DNA of 64,000 nt from Adenophora triphylla var. japonica (taxonomy: Eukaryota > Streptophyta > Magnoliopsida > Asterales > Campanulaceae): assembly GCA_022495995.1 (NCBI GenBank), contig JAFEMH010007458.1, positions 24,912 through 88,911 on the forward strand, given 5' to 3'. Numbering within the stretch: position 1 is the stretch's first letter; each line of letters begins with the position of its first letter. Both the position numbers and the translations under genes were made by a program. Shown piece after piece: positions 1 to 11,830 of the stretch. The notes beneath the pieces were generated by a model. It saw only the letters and a list, made by a program, of their open reading frames with translations. It was not told the DNA's origin and ran no database searches.

Positions 1-281
1 AAATTACCAACGAAAAATTCTTAGCATTTAACATCAAAGGAATGGAGAGGAGGTAGGGATGGTAGAAAGGGAGCATACCGTCAAGAAGAGGACTCTTGCA
101 GGAAATTATATCCTTCGATTTTACATATACTGACAGAATATCAGTCAAAAACCTTTCAAAAGCTTTTTCGGTTCATAATGGATTCTTCTGACAGCCTCGA
201 TTTCTGCAGGTGAGATGTGTGCCGTCAACTTTCCATCTGACTTCTGTTGTCAGAAGTGTAAAAGTCCATCAATAACTTCCG

Positions 282-436
282 ACAAAAGCTCTATTTCTAA
301 CCCATCCTCTTCCCCGACGTAACACCATATCTCTTGTTGTATTCGCCATATCTCTTGTTGTATTCCCCTGACAAAAGCTCTATTTCCAACCAATCCTCTT
401 CCCCGACGTAACACCATCTCTTGTTGTATTCGCCAT
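282..436. repeat. Two-copy tandem duplication, period about 89 bp
   Basis: The stretch beginning ACAAAAGCTCTATTTC at 282 recurs at 371 with few mismatches. Inside it, the block ATCTCTTGTTGTATTC is itself repeated. The short open frame across it on the minus strand is a by-product of the repetition. Confidence 0.7.
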
Positions 437-659
437 GAATTGTTGAAACTGGAATGAGTGGGATGCATCTATATGCAATAGCAATAGTATATGCTTGGGT
501 CATTTGTTGGAGAATTGAATGTCTTAGTATGTTGAAAAGAAAATTGACAGCAGAAGCATGTGGGATTTGCTTTGGGAACTTACAAAACTGTTTTTTTTTT
601 GAATACTATGTATTAATTAGTTGCAAAAACTCAAAGTAACCTTGCATTTAATCCACATA

Positions 660-918
660 CTCTGTCCTATTTGAAAAGGCACAAAATGAGCCTTACACGA
701 AAATTAAAGAGAATGTATAGTGTAGTAAGTGTTGTGAGTATAAAAAGTTGAGTTAGGAGAGAGAATATGAGGTAGGGAATAGTAAGTAGATAGTTATTAT
801 GAGTATGACAAGTGGGTATCATGAATAAAAAAGTAATAAAAAGTTTCCATTTTAGGAGTGTACCTTTTTAAATGGACACTCAAAATGAAATTTTGTGTCT
901 TTTCGAGTGAGACGATAG
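660..918. mobile_element. Probable decayed Stowaway-type MITE
   Basis: The outer ends are imperfect inverted repeats: CTCTGTCCTATTTGAAAAGG near 660 against the complement of CTTTTCGAGTGAGACGATAG near 918. The interior (GAGAGAATATGAGGTAGGGAATAG) resembles the clear Stowaways further along. Termini and TA duplication are not clean. Confidence 0.4.
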
Positions 919-1392
919 AATATATATTTTTTAAAAAATGATCAACGGTGGTTCTCCACTCCCCCTTACTATAGTAAGACTTAAATTTAACTCAGAATAC
1001 CTTACCTCAATGACACGAAATGACGTAATGGCAAAAACAAATGGTTTCTCATCGTGCTACCAACTGGGCCAAATACTGTCCAAGAGTCATTAAATTTCAA
1101 ATCAAGGCATGAATAGGCAAAAGTTATGTCAGAATGAAATTACAAATTTTGAAAGAGGGAATTCAGAAAATACTGTATTTGTCAATTGCATTCTCTAGGA
1201 TGCCATATTTATCGTGCCAATACACTAAAACACAGGCACGCCATTTCGAATTAACAACACTTTTTTTAACAAAATTCTATATAACTGTAAATGATAAAAT
1301 GGATTAGTGTCACTTTTCTAATTAAGGATATAGTAATGTTAATGCAGTCTTACTATGACACAAACAGTGTACAAATAAATAAAGCACATTTT

Positions 1393-4300
1393 TTAAAAAG
1401 TTTGACGTGAAAGTAAAGTGCGACACTTATTATGAAATGGATTGTGTATTACTTTATTTAAGGAGGATGGAGTAAGGGACGAAAAGAGTGTACCTATATC
1501 TCCATCTGTTTTCTTCGCACAAATAGCTACGAAGAATAAACGGCCTCTGAGAAAATAAGTAGTAGCAGGGGTACGATAATTAGAGAAAGAAGCATCCATT
1601 TGGTAAGTCCAAAGAAGAGTCGTGTCATTGATTTCCTTCTCCTCTTCCTCTTCTAAACCTTCTTCATAGACGGTCCTTATTCCACACTTTTCAACGGAAG
1701 AGACAATTGTTTGTGAGCCGCCTAGAGGCAGAATATGGAAGGACAATTCGATTTCATCACCGGCCTCCAATAGATCCTCACACTTCCACGTGCTTACCCA
1801 CAAAAAACTTGTAAATGTTGCACCAGCTTCCTTGTGTTTCTTAGCTTCCTCAAACCTATCATGAATCCTGTGGGACCATGCTAAATCCTTTGTCTTGTTT
1901 CCAACTGTAATATTAATTTCTATATACCCAAGAATCAAATATTTATCTGGATCTAGATCTAGTCTTATGGCAAAACAAATATTCAAGCCCTGAATTTTTT
2001 TATTACCGACTGAAGAGGGAATGGTATATGGTACTTTTGATCTCCCCATTTCCTCATAAGAAGCATCCTCTGACTCTTCTCCTCCGTCCTCCGACTCTTC
2101 TTCTCCATATGGGAAGTAGGTTTTGAAGCAACTGGGAACCTTTTTACTTTTAACAAAGGTGCTGAATATACCTATTTCATAATGTACCTGCACACGGGTG
2201 CAACATATAAATCATCCTTTCATTTATAATAACACCAAATTCATTATTGTGTCTGTGTGAAAGAGATAGAGAGAGAACCTTGCCCACACAGCCTATCGGC
2301 ACTGATTCTAAACCCAGGTTCTTTATTACTTTTTTGTCGGCACTGCATGCTGGTACCCACTTGAAACAGCCTTCAATTTCAACATATTCTGTGTTCTTAC
2401 CCGTTTCAAGAAGTTCTATATATCTAGAGGTCGGTCTGACCTTAGTTCTTTTCAACTGTCTGTTTCCCTCAAGAGTCAAATACTTTACACAGCTTGGGGG
2501 ATGTATAACTGTCAGGAGCTGTGGACAATGATTCATAAAGAGCATAAGATGCGTAGAATTTGATAGATTTTTGACGCAATCGGGCAACCTACTCATCAAG
2601 TTTCCACTTATATTAAGCAATTTCAAGGAGGAAAGCGGACTAAAATCCCTCGGAAAACATCCATCAGACAGATTGCAGTCTCTAAGACTTAATGTCACCA
2701 AAAAGTGTGGGAAGCAAGAAAGTAGCTTGATCGGTCCCATAGCAATAGCTGGTGATGCAAATTTCACTATGCTAAAACAATTATTTTTTGTCTGCTCTCT
2801 TGGAAACTCAGTAAGATCACAGCCTGATAATTCCAGTGTTACATTAGATTGTGGTAAATCAGGAAGATCCTTCAGACTCTTGCAGTTGCTTAGATCCAGC
2901 AACACAAGTCCCTTGAGAATTCCAATAGTTTTGCAGACCTTAACCAAATTAGTACAACCCCTGAGAATCAATCTCTCGAGCTGGGGGAGTCCTCTGAAGT
3001 CAGGAGTTTGGCAAAGTTCCATTGAGTAACTTAGATTAAGAAACTTCAGTGATTTAACTTCCTGCGCGGGAAAAAAGGTAAAACAATCATGAAGTGGCTA
3101 TCATTGTGACAGCTTAATTCATAATCTAAAATTCATATTTAATTAAAAATAATTGTGTAAGCCCTCTTTAAGTGGATGATTATTGCAGTCGAATTTGTTT
3201 CAACATAGCTGTTTGTATAACATGCTCTTATGGGCATGTTATGAGGTAGAAATTCATTGTAAGCTTTGCATTTCTTGGGACAATCCAAGTCCTAAAGATT
3301 GCATCAGTGCAGCACTTATTTATTAATAAACAAATGTCTTACCTTGTATCCCTTCCAAACTTGTTTTAATCTGCTTTGTTGCAAGTCAAGAGCAACCAGG
3401 TTCTGTAGGGGTAACTCCATGGGTACATATTCGAGAGGAAATCCGCGCCAACTTATCAATATCAATTTCTTGGGAAATTTACTACAGCATCCAGTGAGAT
3501 ATACATGGTTGAGCTTGACAAATTTCAGATTTACCATCTTCGTAAACGCATCAATTTTCAATTCACCGTCATTTGAAGGTAAAAATCTGTCAAAAACCTG
3601 TTCTTTTTTCTTTTTCACATAGCCAAGCACTTTTGTAATTAAGTGATGATTTGCATCAGCGGCAGCCAAGCTTGATCCATCAGACTCTACTTTACTTATC
3701 TTCAGCCAGTCAAGAACGAGCCCTTGAACAGCTTCAGTGCCCTACAAGAATTAAAATATAATGTTCAACTGACTTGCAAAGCATGAAAGCATGCATTCAC
3801 AAAAAGCTTAGACATTTTATAAAAAAATACCGTGTCATATTTCAGCACTGAAAAAGAATCCTCATGACGCCACAATCTACTCCGTCGCCCAGGCTTGTGC
3901 GGGGATTCTTTTCTAACTATTTCTCGCCCCATATCTTGAATCACCCGATGCATCATCAACCTCATGTCAGATGTTATTTTTGTTATCAGACATCTATCAA
4001 TCAGATTTTGGATTCCCACCGAAGCATGCAGGCCACAGTGGTCTAATAATTTTACTACATAATCTTCTTCTTCTCCCACAAAAAAGCAAGCAACATGCAA
4101 AAACAGATTTTTCACCGTCTCATCTTCCAAAGAATCAAAGCTTATCTGCATAACCTTCAGGACATCAGGGTTCCCAATTTCATCCCATTTTTGCAATTGC
4201 TTTCTCCAAAAGACAATATCTAAATTTCTGCGTAGAGAAGAACCCAAAACTACAAGAGCCAATGGAAGGCCTCCACAGCGCAAGAGAATCTCTTTTGATA

Positions 4301-6111
4301 GCTGCATGTATTCTTCTAGGGGGGAAAGTTGTCGAAAGGCATGCCAACTGAAGAGCTCCAGAGAGTCCTTTTCTTTTAAGCATTCAACATTATGGACCTT
4401 AGGATGAATGATGAAATCCTTTTGCAACGACATGTTCCTAGTAGTTACTAGGATTTTACTTCCAGGACACAGCCTCTGTGGTTGCCCAAGAAGTGCCTCT
4501 AACTGCTCCGTTTCACTAACATCATCGAGAACAAGAAGGAATTTTCTATTGCATATAGCTCTCTTTATCCTTTCGGTGCCCTCATCACAGTTATAAATTC
4601 GCATCTCCTCTCTTTTATTTAGAATGGTTGAGAGAAGTCGACTTTGTACACCACAAACCCCAATTTGATCCCACATCGCTGTAATCCTTGCAAGGAAACA
4701 ACTACCTTCAAAATCTTTATAATATTCATTAAACAGGTGTGAGACAATAGTTGTCTTCCCTATTCCACCAATTCCGTAAATGACGAGGACATTATTGTCC
4801 TTGGATCTATTTTTCAACCACGATTTAATCTCACGGGTTTGATAATTCATTCCAACTAAGAGTTGAGGGATATTCAAATCCTTGCGGTTTGGTAGACTGT
4901 TTTCAACCTCACACACAATTCTACCAATGAATTCCGTCTCAGACCTGAAACGTGCAACAAAATAAATTTAAAAACCTTCAGTTTTACTTCCCGTGTCACA
5001 CTCAAAGAGATGAGATTTGACTAAGCACACAAATTAAAGAAAGTCGTTGACAGTAATTAAATATCTAAAGTGCTCGTTAGAACATTCAAATTCAAAACAA
5101 TGAGAGAACATTTAGTTTAAAGTAGCAGGAAATGAAGCATTTTTACTCAAATGGAATTGTTGAGAAGAAGTACCCACCTCTTCAAATATGATGGACGGAG
5201 GTAGGATAAATGTAGCCAAGCCAAGAATTGCATAAAACTCCTATTTTTTTTTACAATATTCACTCTAGTAAAATAAATCTTTTAGTCAAATGGGGGCAAT
5301 TGCCCCCATTAGCCCTTGTGTACCTCCGCCGCTGCTCCAAGTTGAAACAACAGTATGGGAATTACTATTTAAAAATATCGACAGGTGCATTATTTTACTT
5401 GTGCACAATCCTATGCATTCGAGTGATTTGGCTGACTATTCGAGTGTTTGGAGGTGTTTGTTTTTGCAATAAGAGGCTCAGAATGGCTGATTCATTCGGA
5501 CATCTAAATATACAATGGGAATTGAACTATTGAAGTATATGCAGAATATAGCAAACGTACCCGCCATTGATTTTGTTCAAGGTAAATCCAGCAAAATTTG
5601 CAGCCTCGGTAAGCGCTACCTCCCATGCATGGATCTTCTCCAAGCTTGCAATACCTTTCTCTTTGTGCCAATTAAAAGCTTTTTCAAAGCTTCCTTTTTG
5701 ATATCTGACATCAGATGCGTCAACCTGGTAGAAGATTGGTAAAACCTTGAAATTATCTCGTATCTTCTTCTGTTCAAGAATCCTCACTAATTCATCAAGG
5801 CACCAAGTAGAAGATGCATAGTTCTCAGAGAAAATGATAATAGAGATGGATGACTGTTTGATTGCATTCCCCAGTTCTTCTTTGAGACTTTCTCCTTTTT
5901 CCAATTCTTCGTCGTCTCTGAAAGTATGGATCCCAGCTCGTTTCAAATGATCGTAGAGGTGATCAGTGAAACTATAGCGGGTGTCTGAACCTCTGAAGCT
6001 CAAAAAGACATCATATCGATTGTAATCTAGATCGCAACTCCTCTTTGTTTTCAAAGAAGTAGCATAGCGGTCGAGATCACTCAAAATAACCATTGAATCA
6101 AAGTTAACCAA
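1393..6111 (-). CDS. TIR-NB-LRR (TNL) intracellular immune receptor with C-JID domain, five exons
   Basis: Exons on the minus strand: 6111-5561 (TIR), 4944-3831 (NB-ARC), 3741-3343 (linker and first LRRs), 3061-2279 (LRRs), 2187-1393 (C-JID and stop). Every intron is GT-AG and phases join without a break, giving about 1213 residues, a normal TNL length. TIR: YDVFLSFRG near residue 33 and the catalytic-type Glu in STWCLDEL near 107. NB-ARC: P-loop GIGGIGKTT near 241, kinase-2 FLLVLDDV, RNBS-B GSKILVTTR, GLPLAL, and MHRVIQDMGREIV where MHD is expected. The last exon (EIGIFSTFVKSKKVPSCF) matches the post-LRR C-JID jelly-roll that helps effector recognition. Known TNLs form NADase resistosomes signalling through EDS1; the ligand here is unknown. 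The last intron (2278-2188, 91 bp) has a weak GTTCTC donor. The young copia element lies 346 bp upstream of the ATG, in the same orientation. The start is the first Met of the long TIR exon. Confidence 0.9.
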
Positions 6112-6456
6112 TATTGGTAAAGGAATGGATGAGAGTTTTAAGAAAGAAAGAGCTAGAAGGTGAAATCTCTCAAACTAAGAGTAAGCTACAATTTGCTCCT
6201 CGTTAAATGTTACTCCCTCCCTCCGTCCCACTTCAATTGATCCCGGGGTGAATTTCACGATTTTTAAGAAAAATAAATAAAATGGGTAGAAATTAGAGAA
6301 GAGAGAATGTAAACGTTAAATGTGTGGTAGGGAATATGAGAGAGAATGTAAAAGTTAAAAATATTTAATAGGAGAGAGAATGAGTGGAAGGAATAGTAAG
6401 TTAATGATTGTTTTTTTTTGTAAATATGTGGAGATGATAAGGGTATAAATATATGG

Positions 6457-6926
6457 TGTTGTGCAATCGCAGCGGAAGCAAGAACACAAAATAATCAAGA
6501 ACACACACAAGCAATTAATCGGGAAATCGAAAGAGAAAGAGAAGAGATTAATTTGGGGTTTAGAGCCTCCGTTTCTGTATATTATTCTGTGCAAATCTCA
6601 TCATATTTACATAGGTTTAAAAAGCATATTTATACTAACCTAAACCTAGCCCAAACAGAGACCAAATACCAGAAACCCGTCGGCCCAAAGAACCCCCCGT
6701 CATGCTTGAGGCGCACGCCTCAAGCCCACCAAGCGCCCGCCTGGCAATTGTGCAATGTCAGGCTACACTACGGAGTTCGATGCGCCCGCCCAGGAAGTCT
6801 CCATGCGGCCGCCTCAAACCTGGATGACAAAGCTCCATCTTCTGCCTTCAATGCGCACGCCTCACTCAAATGGGGCGCCCGCCTCAAGCCAAAGACCCAG
6901 CCATCAAATACGAGCCATATCCAACA
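6457..6926 (-). repeat. 3' LTR of the copia element, with GC-rich palindrome
   Basis: 470 bp. In its U3-side half it carries the perfect inverted repeat CTTGAGGCG-CA-CGCCTCAAG (6705-6724) and several half-site copies (GCGCCCGCCT type) to about 6890. This LTR faces the TNL gene in the sense direction. Confidence 0.92.
6627..6634 (-). promoter_or_regulatory. Candidate LTR TATA box
   Basis: TATAAATA on the minus strand within the LTR, also at 11135-11142 in the other LTR. Transcription from this copy would run toward the TNL start 516 bp away. Confidence 0.5.
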
Positions 6927-6945
6927 ATCTCCACCTTGGCGAGTG
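6927..6945 (-). other. Copia polypurine tract
   Basis: The minus strand reads CCAAGGTGGAGATTG up against the 3' LTR. This purine-rich stretch is the expected plus-strand priming site. Confidence 0.7.
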
Positions 6946-6996
6946 TTCACCCAAACCAACAGAAGATACAAGGAACCAGCTCGAACCTCCCCATCT

Positions 6997-7700
6997 CTAA
7001 CAGCTAGAAATGTGCAACAAGTCCAAACAATGCTTGAACTTGTCAGTAGTAACCGGCTTCGTCAACATATCCGCAGCATTTTCCGTAGTGTGAACCTTCT
7101 CTAGCACAACCTCACCCATATCAATCAACTCCCGAATCTTGTGAAACCGAACATCAATGTGCTTCGACCGTTGATGATAAATGTGATTCTTCGCTAGAAA
7201 TATCGCGCTTTGACTGTCACAAAGCAACTTCACTCCACCTTGCTCAATGCCCAACTCGTTGACCAAACCCCGAAGCCATAAGGCCTCCTTTGCAGCTTCA
7301 ACCGCTGCCATATACTCCGCTTCCGTTGTAGACAATGCAATGATAGATTGGATCATAGATCTCCAACATATGGGTCCACCACCAAGAGTAAACGCATAAC
7401 CCGTAGTCGACCTCCTCCGATCCAAGTCACCCGCATAATCTGAATCAACATACCCCACAACAGAAAGCTCCTCACTCTTACCTCCAAACATGATGCCATA
7501 ATCCATAGTGCCCTTCAAATATCTGAGAATCCACTTAACTGCTTCCCAATGCTGTTTGCCCGGATTCGCCATATACTTGCTAACCACACTAATGGCTTGC
7601 GCCCAGAAATCCGCCTCGTGCAAACCATAGCATACATGAGACATCCCACTGCGCTTGCATAAGGAACCTTTGACATCCTCTGAATTTCTTCAGTCGAACT
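6997..7700 (-). pseudogene. Copia RNase H and C-terminus
   Basis: Contains YLKGTMDYGIMF, GYVDSDYAGDLDRRRSTTGY (first catalytic Asp), ALSTTEAEYMA (catalytic Glu) and LLCDSQSAIFLAKN (Asp), ending ENAADMLTKPVTTDKF before the stop at 6997. This is the standard copia C-terminus. It is joined to the RT frame only by a frameshift near 7640. Confidence 0.88.
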
Positions 7701-8983
7701 CGGGGAATCTGAGGCAGATAAACAAAAATGACTCGCCAATGGTGTCTTCACAGGTTTTGCATCCCGCATATTGAACCTCTCCAACACCTTCTCCACATAT
7801 CCGGCTTGAGACAGCCACAATCTCCTAGATTTTCTGTCTCGGCGAATCTCCATCCCAAGAATCTTCTTGGCTTCCCCCAAGTCCTTCATATCAAACTCTC
7901 TACTCAACAAGGCCTTCAACTGATTGACCTCGTTCTTACTCCTACCCGCGATAAGCATATCATCCACATACAGTAACAGAAAAATACAAGAACCATCATC
8001 AAGGCTCTTCACATAAACGCAGCAATCATACTCACAACGCTTGTAGCCAATACGTACCATGTAGGAGTCAAACCTCGTATACCACTGCCTCGGAGACTGC
8101 TTCAGCCCATAAAGTGACTTCTTCAATCTACAAACCAAACGCTCCTGCCCGGGCTCCGTGAACCCATGTGGTTGCTCCATGAAAATCTGCTCATCCAACT
8201 CACCATGTAGAAACGCAGTTTTCACATCCATCTGCTCCAACACCAAATCATAGTGCGCTACAAGACCCAACACAATCCGAATGGAAGTATGTCTCACAAC
8301 AGGCGAAAAAATCTCATTATAATCCACCCCCTCTCGCTGCGAATACCCCTTTGCTACCAAACGAGCCTTGAACTTTTCCCCCTCTTTTTCTGATACTGCC
8401 TCCTTGCGCTTGAAGATCCACTTGCAACCAATAGCACGCTTCCCTTTAGGAAGCTCCACCAAATCCCATGTATCATTCTTGTACAGTGACTCCATCTCCT
8501 CCGCCATAGCAGTTACCCACTTGTCCTTTTCCGGACTGTTTATAGCCTCCTTAAAAGTACTCGGGTCTCCACTACTAAGAACAAGAACATATGAAGCCAT
8601 GTCTTCAAATCCATACCTGACCGGTGGCTTGATTACTCTCTTAGGTCTCCCAACTGAAGTACTAGCCACTTCTTGTGTAGGTTCCTCTGACTCCGGAAGA
8701 GTGAGATCCGCATCAGTATTATCCTCACGTAGCTCCACCTCAATAACCTGCTTCTCGCCCTCCTTTTTTCTGGCACCTTCTCCTTATCATCATGAGTACA
8801 CTTCAACATAGCCTTTTCATCAAAGACTACATCCCTACTAATCACCACCTTGCTTGACTTGGGATCCCAAAGCTTGTATCCTTTCACACCTGTTTCATAC
8901 CCGAGAAAGACACACTGTTTTGACTTTGGGTCAAGCAACCGCTCTTCACCAGGAATATGCACATAGGATGGACACCCAAACAC
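7645..8983 (-). pseudogene. Copia reverse transcriptase, frameshifted at both ends
   Basis: 8983-8633 holds the integrase C-terminal part (FGCPSYVHIPGEERLLDPKS). A frameshift near 8700 leads into the RVT_2 domain: WIFKRKEAVSEKEG, ARLVAKGYSQ, MDVKTAFLHGEL, SLYGLKQSPRQWY and the catalytic YVDDMLI. After KTPLASHF the frame breaks near 7640. Synthesises cDNA on the initiator-tRNA primer in intact relatives. Confidence 0.88.
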
Positions 8984-8989
8984 CCGGAT

Positions 8990-10130
8990 ATCGGTGAAGT
9001 CTACCTCATTACCCGTCCATACCTCCTCCGCAAACCTCGTTATCCAAAGAGACTCTAGGTGATCTCGTTAATCAAGAAACATGCCATACTCACCGCATCA
9101 GCCCAAAAGTTCTTTGCTAACCCCGCATTGAATCGTAGACACCTAGCCCTTTCCGCAATAGTTCTGTTCATCCTCTCAGCCACACCATTTTGCTGTGGTG
9201 TCTTGCGAACCGTGTAATGCCTCTTGATCCCATGCTCTCTGCAGAACTTCTTGAACTCGCTATCTGTGTACTCTGTCCCATTATCACTCCTCAAACACTT
9301 GATTTTCCGCCCTGTTTGGTTTTCCACTTCAGCTTTCCACACCTTGAACTTCTCAAAAGTCTCTGACTTGTGCCTCATGAAGTAAACCCAAACCTTCTTC
9401 GAAAAATCATCAATGAAAGTCACGAAGTAATAATGTCCTCCTCTAGATTCTGTTCTGACCGGCCCCCACACATCTGAATGAACGTAATCAAGAATGCCCT
9501 TTGTTGTATGCTTACCCGTCTTGAACTGCACCTTATTCTGCTTTCCAAGAACACAATACTTGCAAAACTCAAGTTTACAAGTCTTCACACCCTTCAACAA
9601 CTTACGTTTATGAAGTTCCCGCATTCCCCTTTCACCCATGTGACCAAGCCTCATATGCCATAGAAGTGCATCAGTATCGACCTCCGACTCAACAGATGTG
9701 ACTCCACCTACAACAGTGTTCCCTAGCAACCTGTAAATGTTCTTGGAGCCTTTCTCACCCTTCATCACAACCATAGCACCCTTAACAACTTTCAGTACTC
9801 CACCTTGAGCCTTATAGTTCATACCATTAGCATCCAAGGTACCCAATGAAATCGATTTTTAGAGACCTCCTAACATGTCTAACATCACATAACGTTCTAA
9901 CTACACCATCATACATCTTAATTCTTATAGTTCCTATGCCGGCAATTTTACATGTAGCACCATTACCCATAGTAACTATACCGTAATTAATCGACTGTAG
10001 GTATCGAACCAATCACGATTCGCAATACATGAAACGAACATGTCGAATCCGTAATCCAAACATCCGTTTGGTGCTCCACACCGATGAAGTCGTGAGCATA
10101 TCTCCATCCACATCCTCCGAGCAATCTTCA
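8990..10130 (-). pseudogene. Copia protease and integrase, several frameshifts
   Basis: The protease region has the active-site-like string WITDSTCSFHV near 10060, where related elements usually have DSG or DTG; the following NRDWFDT is in a different frame. The segment 9827-10012 ([19 protein letters not shown]) is the rest of the protease. The integrase in 9055-9846 is well preserved: HHCC zinc finger (HMRLGHMGERGM...CKYCVLGKQ), and the catalytic triad in VHSDVWGP, LRSDNGTEY and NGVAERMNRT. It ends at a frameshift near 9060 before the EEVWTGNEVDF segment. Confidence 0.85.
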
Positions 10131-10140
10131 ACCACATTGG

Positions 10141-10941
10141 ATCGACTTTGAAGATCCTTCCTTGCCTTTACCGTTCCCCTTCTGCGGACAATTCGCCTCT
10201 TGTGCCCCTTCTCCCCACACTTGAAACAATTCCCTTGTACTTCTTCCTTGATCGCGAACGAGGATTACGCACTCTCGCTCTGCGAGTTATCCCTGAACTC
10301 GGGTTCTCCCACGTTCCTCGATTTTCCTTCACAAATAACCCTCACCCGCAGTTCATCAACGGACTTCTTCCGTTTATGAAAAGCAAGAAGAGCTTCGTGA
10401 TCGGTTGCAACTCCACGGTATCCTTCCCCAAGTCAACGTAGTAACAAGATTTTCGTATGTCGAAGAAGTCGGCAACGAATTCCAAGAACATCAACGCCTT
10501 GTCCTCTTCCTCGAACGTCACCTCCACCCTAACCAAATCATTGAGTATTTGGTTAAACGTGTGGATATGAGCCTCAAGATCCGAACCCTCTGCCATCTTA
10601 AGCCCATACAACCTTTGCTTGAGATGCAACTTGTTCGACAGCGATTTTGACATATACCGGCCCTCCAAAATCTCCCAAACCTTCGTCGGTGATTCCTCAT
10701 CGATCACGTGATACACCACCTCATCCGCAAGGCACTGCCGTATTGAAGAAACAGCCCGCTCTTGCAACTCCTTCCATGGACCTTCTTCGATATCATCGGG
10801 TTTAGTCGAATGTCGAAGAACCTTTCCCAAGCCTGCTTGAACCAGAAAATCCTTCACCCTCCGTTGCCACAACGCAAAGTTTCCATGACCATCAAACTTC
10901 TGAACGTCGGACTTCACGGTGATAGAATTACCCCCAGACAT
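10141..10941 (-). pseudogene. Copia gag (UBN2-type capsid and CCHC knuckle), frameshifted
   Basis: Starts at MSGGNSITVKSDVQ (10941) and shows the UBN2-type gag core, including LWQRRVKDFLVQAGL and YMSKSLSNKLHLKQRLYGL. The frame shifts near 10430, after which the other frame carries ALLAFHKRKKSVDEL. A zinc knuckle starts CFKCGEKGHKRR near 10190, but its last Cys is reached only in another frame. Capsid and RNA-binding role in the virus-like particle. Broken here unless the indels are sequencing errors. Confidence 0.8.
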
Positions 10942-10950
10942 CGCAACCGT

Positions 10951-10962
10951 GCTCTGATACCA
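10951..10962 (-). other. Copia primer-binding site (initiator tRNA-Met type)
   Basis: Minus strand TGGTATCAGAGC, two bases inside the 5' LTR. This is the usual PBS complementary to the 3' end of initiator methionine tRNA in plant copia elements. Confidence 0.9.
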
Positions 10963-10964
10963 GT

Positions 10965-11434
10965 TGTTGTGCAATCGCAGCGGAAGCAAGAACACAAAAT
11001 AATCAAGAACACACACAAGCAATTAATCGGGAAATCGAAAGAGAAAGAGAAGAGATTAATTTGGGGTTTAGAGCCTCCGTTTCTGTATATTATTCTGTGC
11101 AAATCTCATCATATTTACATAGGTTTAAAAAGCATATTTATACTAACCTAAACCTAGCCCAAACAGAGACCAAATACCAGAAACCCGTCGGCCCAAAGAA
11201 CCCCCCGTCATGCTTGAGGCGCACGCCTCAAGCCCACCAAGCGCCCGCCTGGCAATTGTGCAATGTCAGGCTACACTACGGAGTTCGATGCGCCCGCCCA
11301 GGAAGTCTCCATGCGGCCGCCTCAAACCTGGATGACAAAGCTCCATCTTCTGCCTTCAATGCGCACGCCTCACTCAAATGGGGCGCCCGCCTCAAGCCAA
11401 AGACCCAGCCATCAAATACGAGCCATATCCAACA
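10965..11434 (-). repeat. 5' LTR of the copia element
   Basis: 470 bp, TGTTGTGCAATCGC...CCATATCCAACA when read on the plus strand. It appears identical to 6457-6926. It is the 5' LTR because the primer-binding site adjoins its left edge. Confidence 0.92.
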
Positions 11435-11655
11435 TATGGAAAATTTTCCATTTATGAAATGGATCAATTGAAGTAGGACGTCCCAAAAAGAAAAGTGGAC
11501 CAATTGAAGTGGGACGGAGGGAGTACTTTGCATCAATAAATTATTTAAATTTTTGTTTCTACGTATTTGTTATTTCCTTCGTTTCATTTATGGTTACGTT
11601 TACAAAAATAAAAATAAAAATTGTTGTACATTAAAAATTTTAGCACTATCAAAAT

Positions 11656-11830
11656 CAAGGTTCTAAAAAGCGCTAAGCGGATGCTAGGTGGCGGAGTCGG
11701 GCATAACGCGTAGGCGGGGACTAGTCGGGATTAGTCGGAACCTAGGCGGGACTTAGAACTAGGCGTTGGAGAGAGGCCTAGCGCCTAGACGGAACCTAAG
11801 CGCCCTTAGACGAAGTCTTTTAGAACACTG
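11656..11830. mobile_element. hAT-type MITE, 175 bp
   Basis: 8-bp duplication ATCAAAAT at 11648-11655 and 11831-11838. Ends are CAAGGTTCTAAAA and, inverted, CAGTGTTCTAAAA. The interior is unusually GC-rich with repeats of the type GCCTAGCGCCTAG. Confidence 0.85.

Larger units (their letters stand above)
1..1392. other. Intergenic DNA downstream of the receptor gene
   Basis: AT-rich sequence with stops in all frames and no protein motif I recognise. It contains a short direct duplication near 282-436 and a probable decayed Stowaway MITE near 660-918. I see no gene here. The receptor's transcript end should lie just left of 1393, but I could not place a convincing polyadenylation signal. Confidence 0.6.
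6457..11434 (-). mobile_element. Tork/Tnt1-like Ty1/copia retrotransposon, young but frame-broken
   Basis: Two 470-bp LTRs with TGTTG...CAACA ends are flanked by the 5-bp duplication TATGG (6452-6456 and 11435-11439). A primer-binding site and polypurine tract set the minus orientation. Gene order gag, protease, integrase, RT, RNase H is copia. The gag start (MSGGNSITVKSDVQKFDGHG) and integrase resemble Tnt1/Tork. By eye I found no difference between the LTRs, which implies a very recent insertion, yet the internal frames are broken in several places. Confidence 0.93.
6213..11523. mobile_element. Stowaway MITE split by a copia insertion
   Basis: Left terminus CTCCCTCCCTCCGTCCCACT at 6213 after TA (6211-6212). 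Right terminus AGTGGGACGGAGGGAG ends at 11523, before TA (11524-11525). The two halves, 6213-6456 and 11435-11523, were one element of about 330 bp before the copia element inserted. TA duplication and this TIR define Stowaway (Tc1/mariner-related). Confidence 0.85.

Noticed and set aside
6553..7104. 183-codon plus-strand frame (also 11061-11471)
   Set aside because: It lies in the LTR and repeats in both LTRs; its sequence reflects the GC-rich palindromic motif, and real coding is on the other strand.
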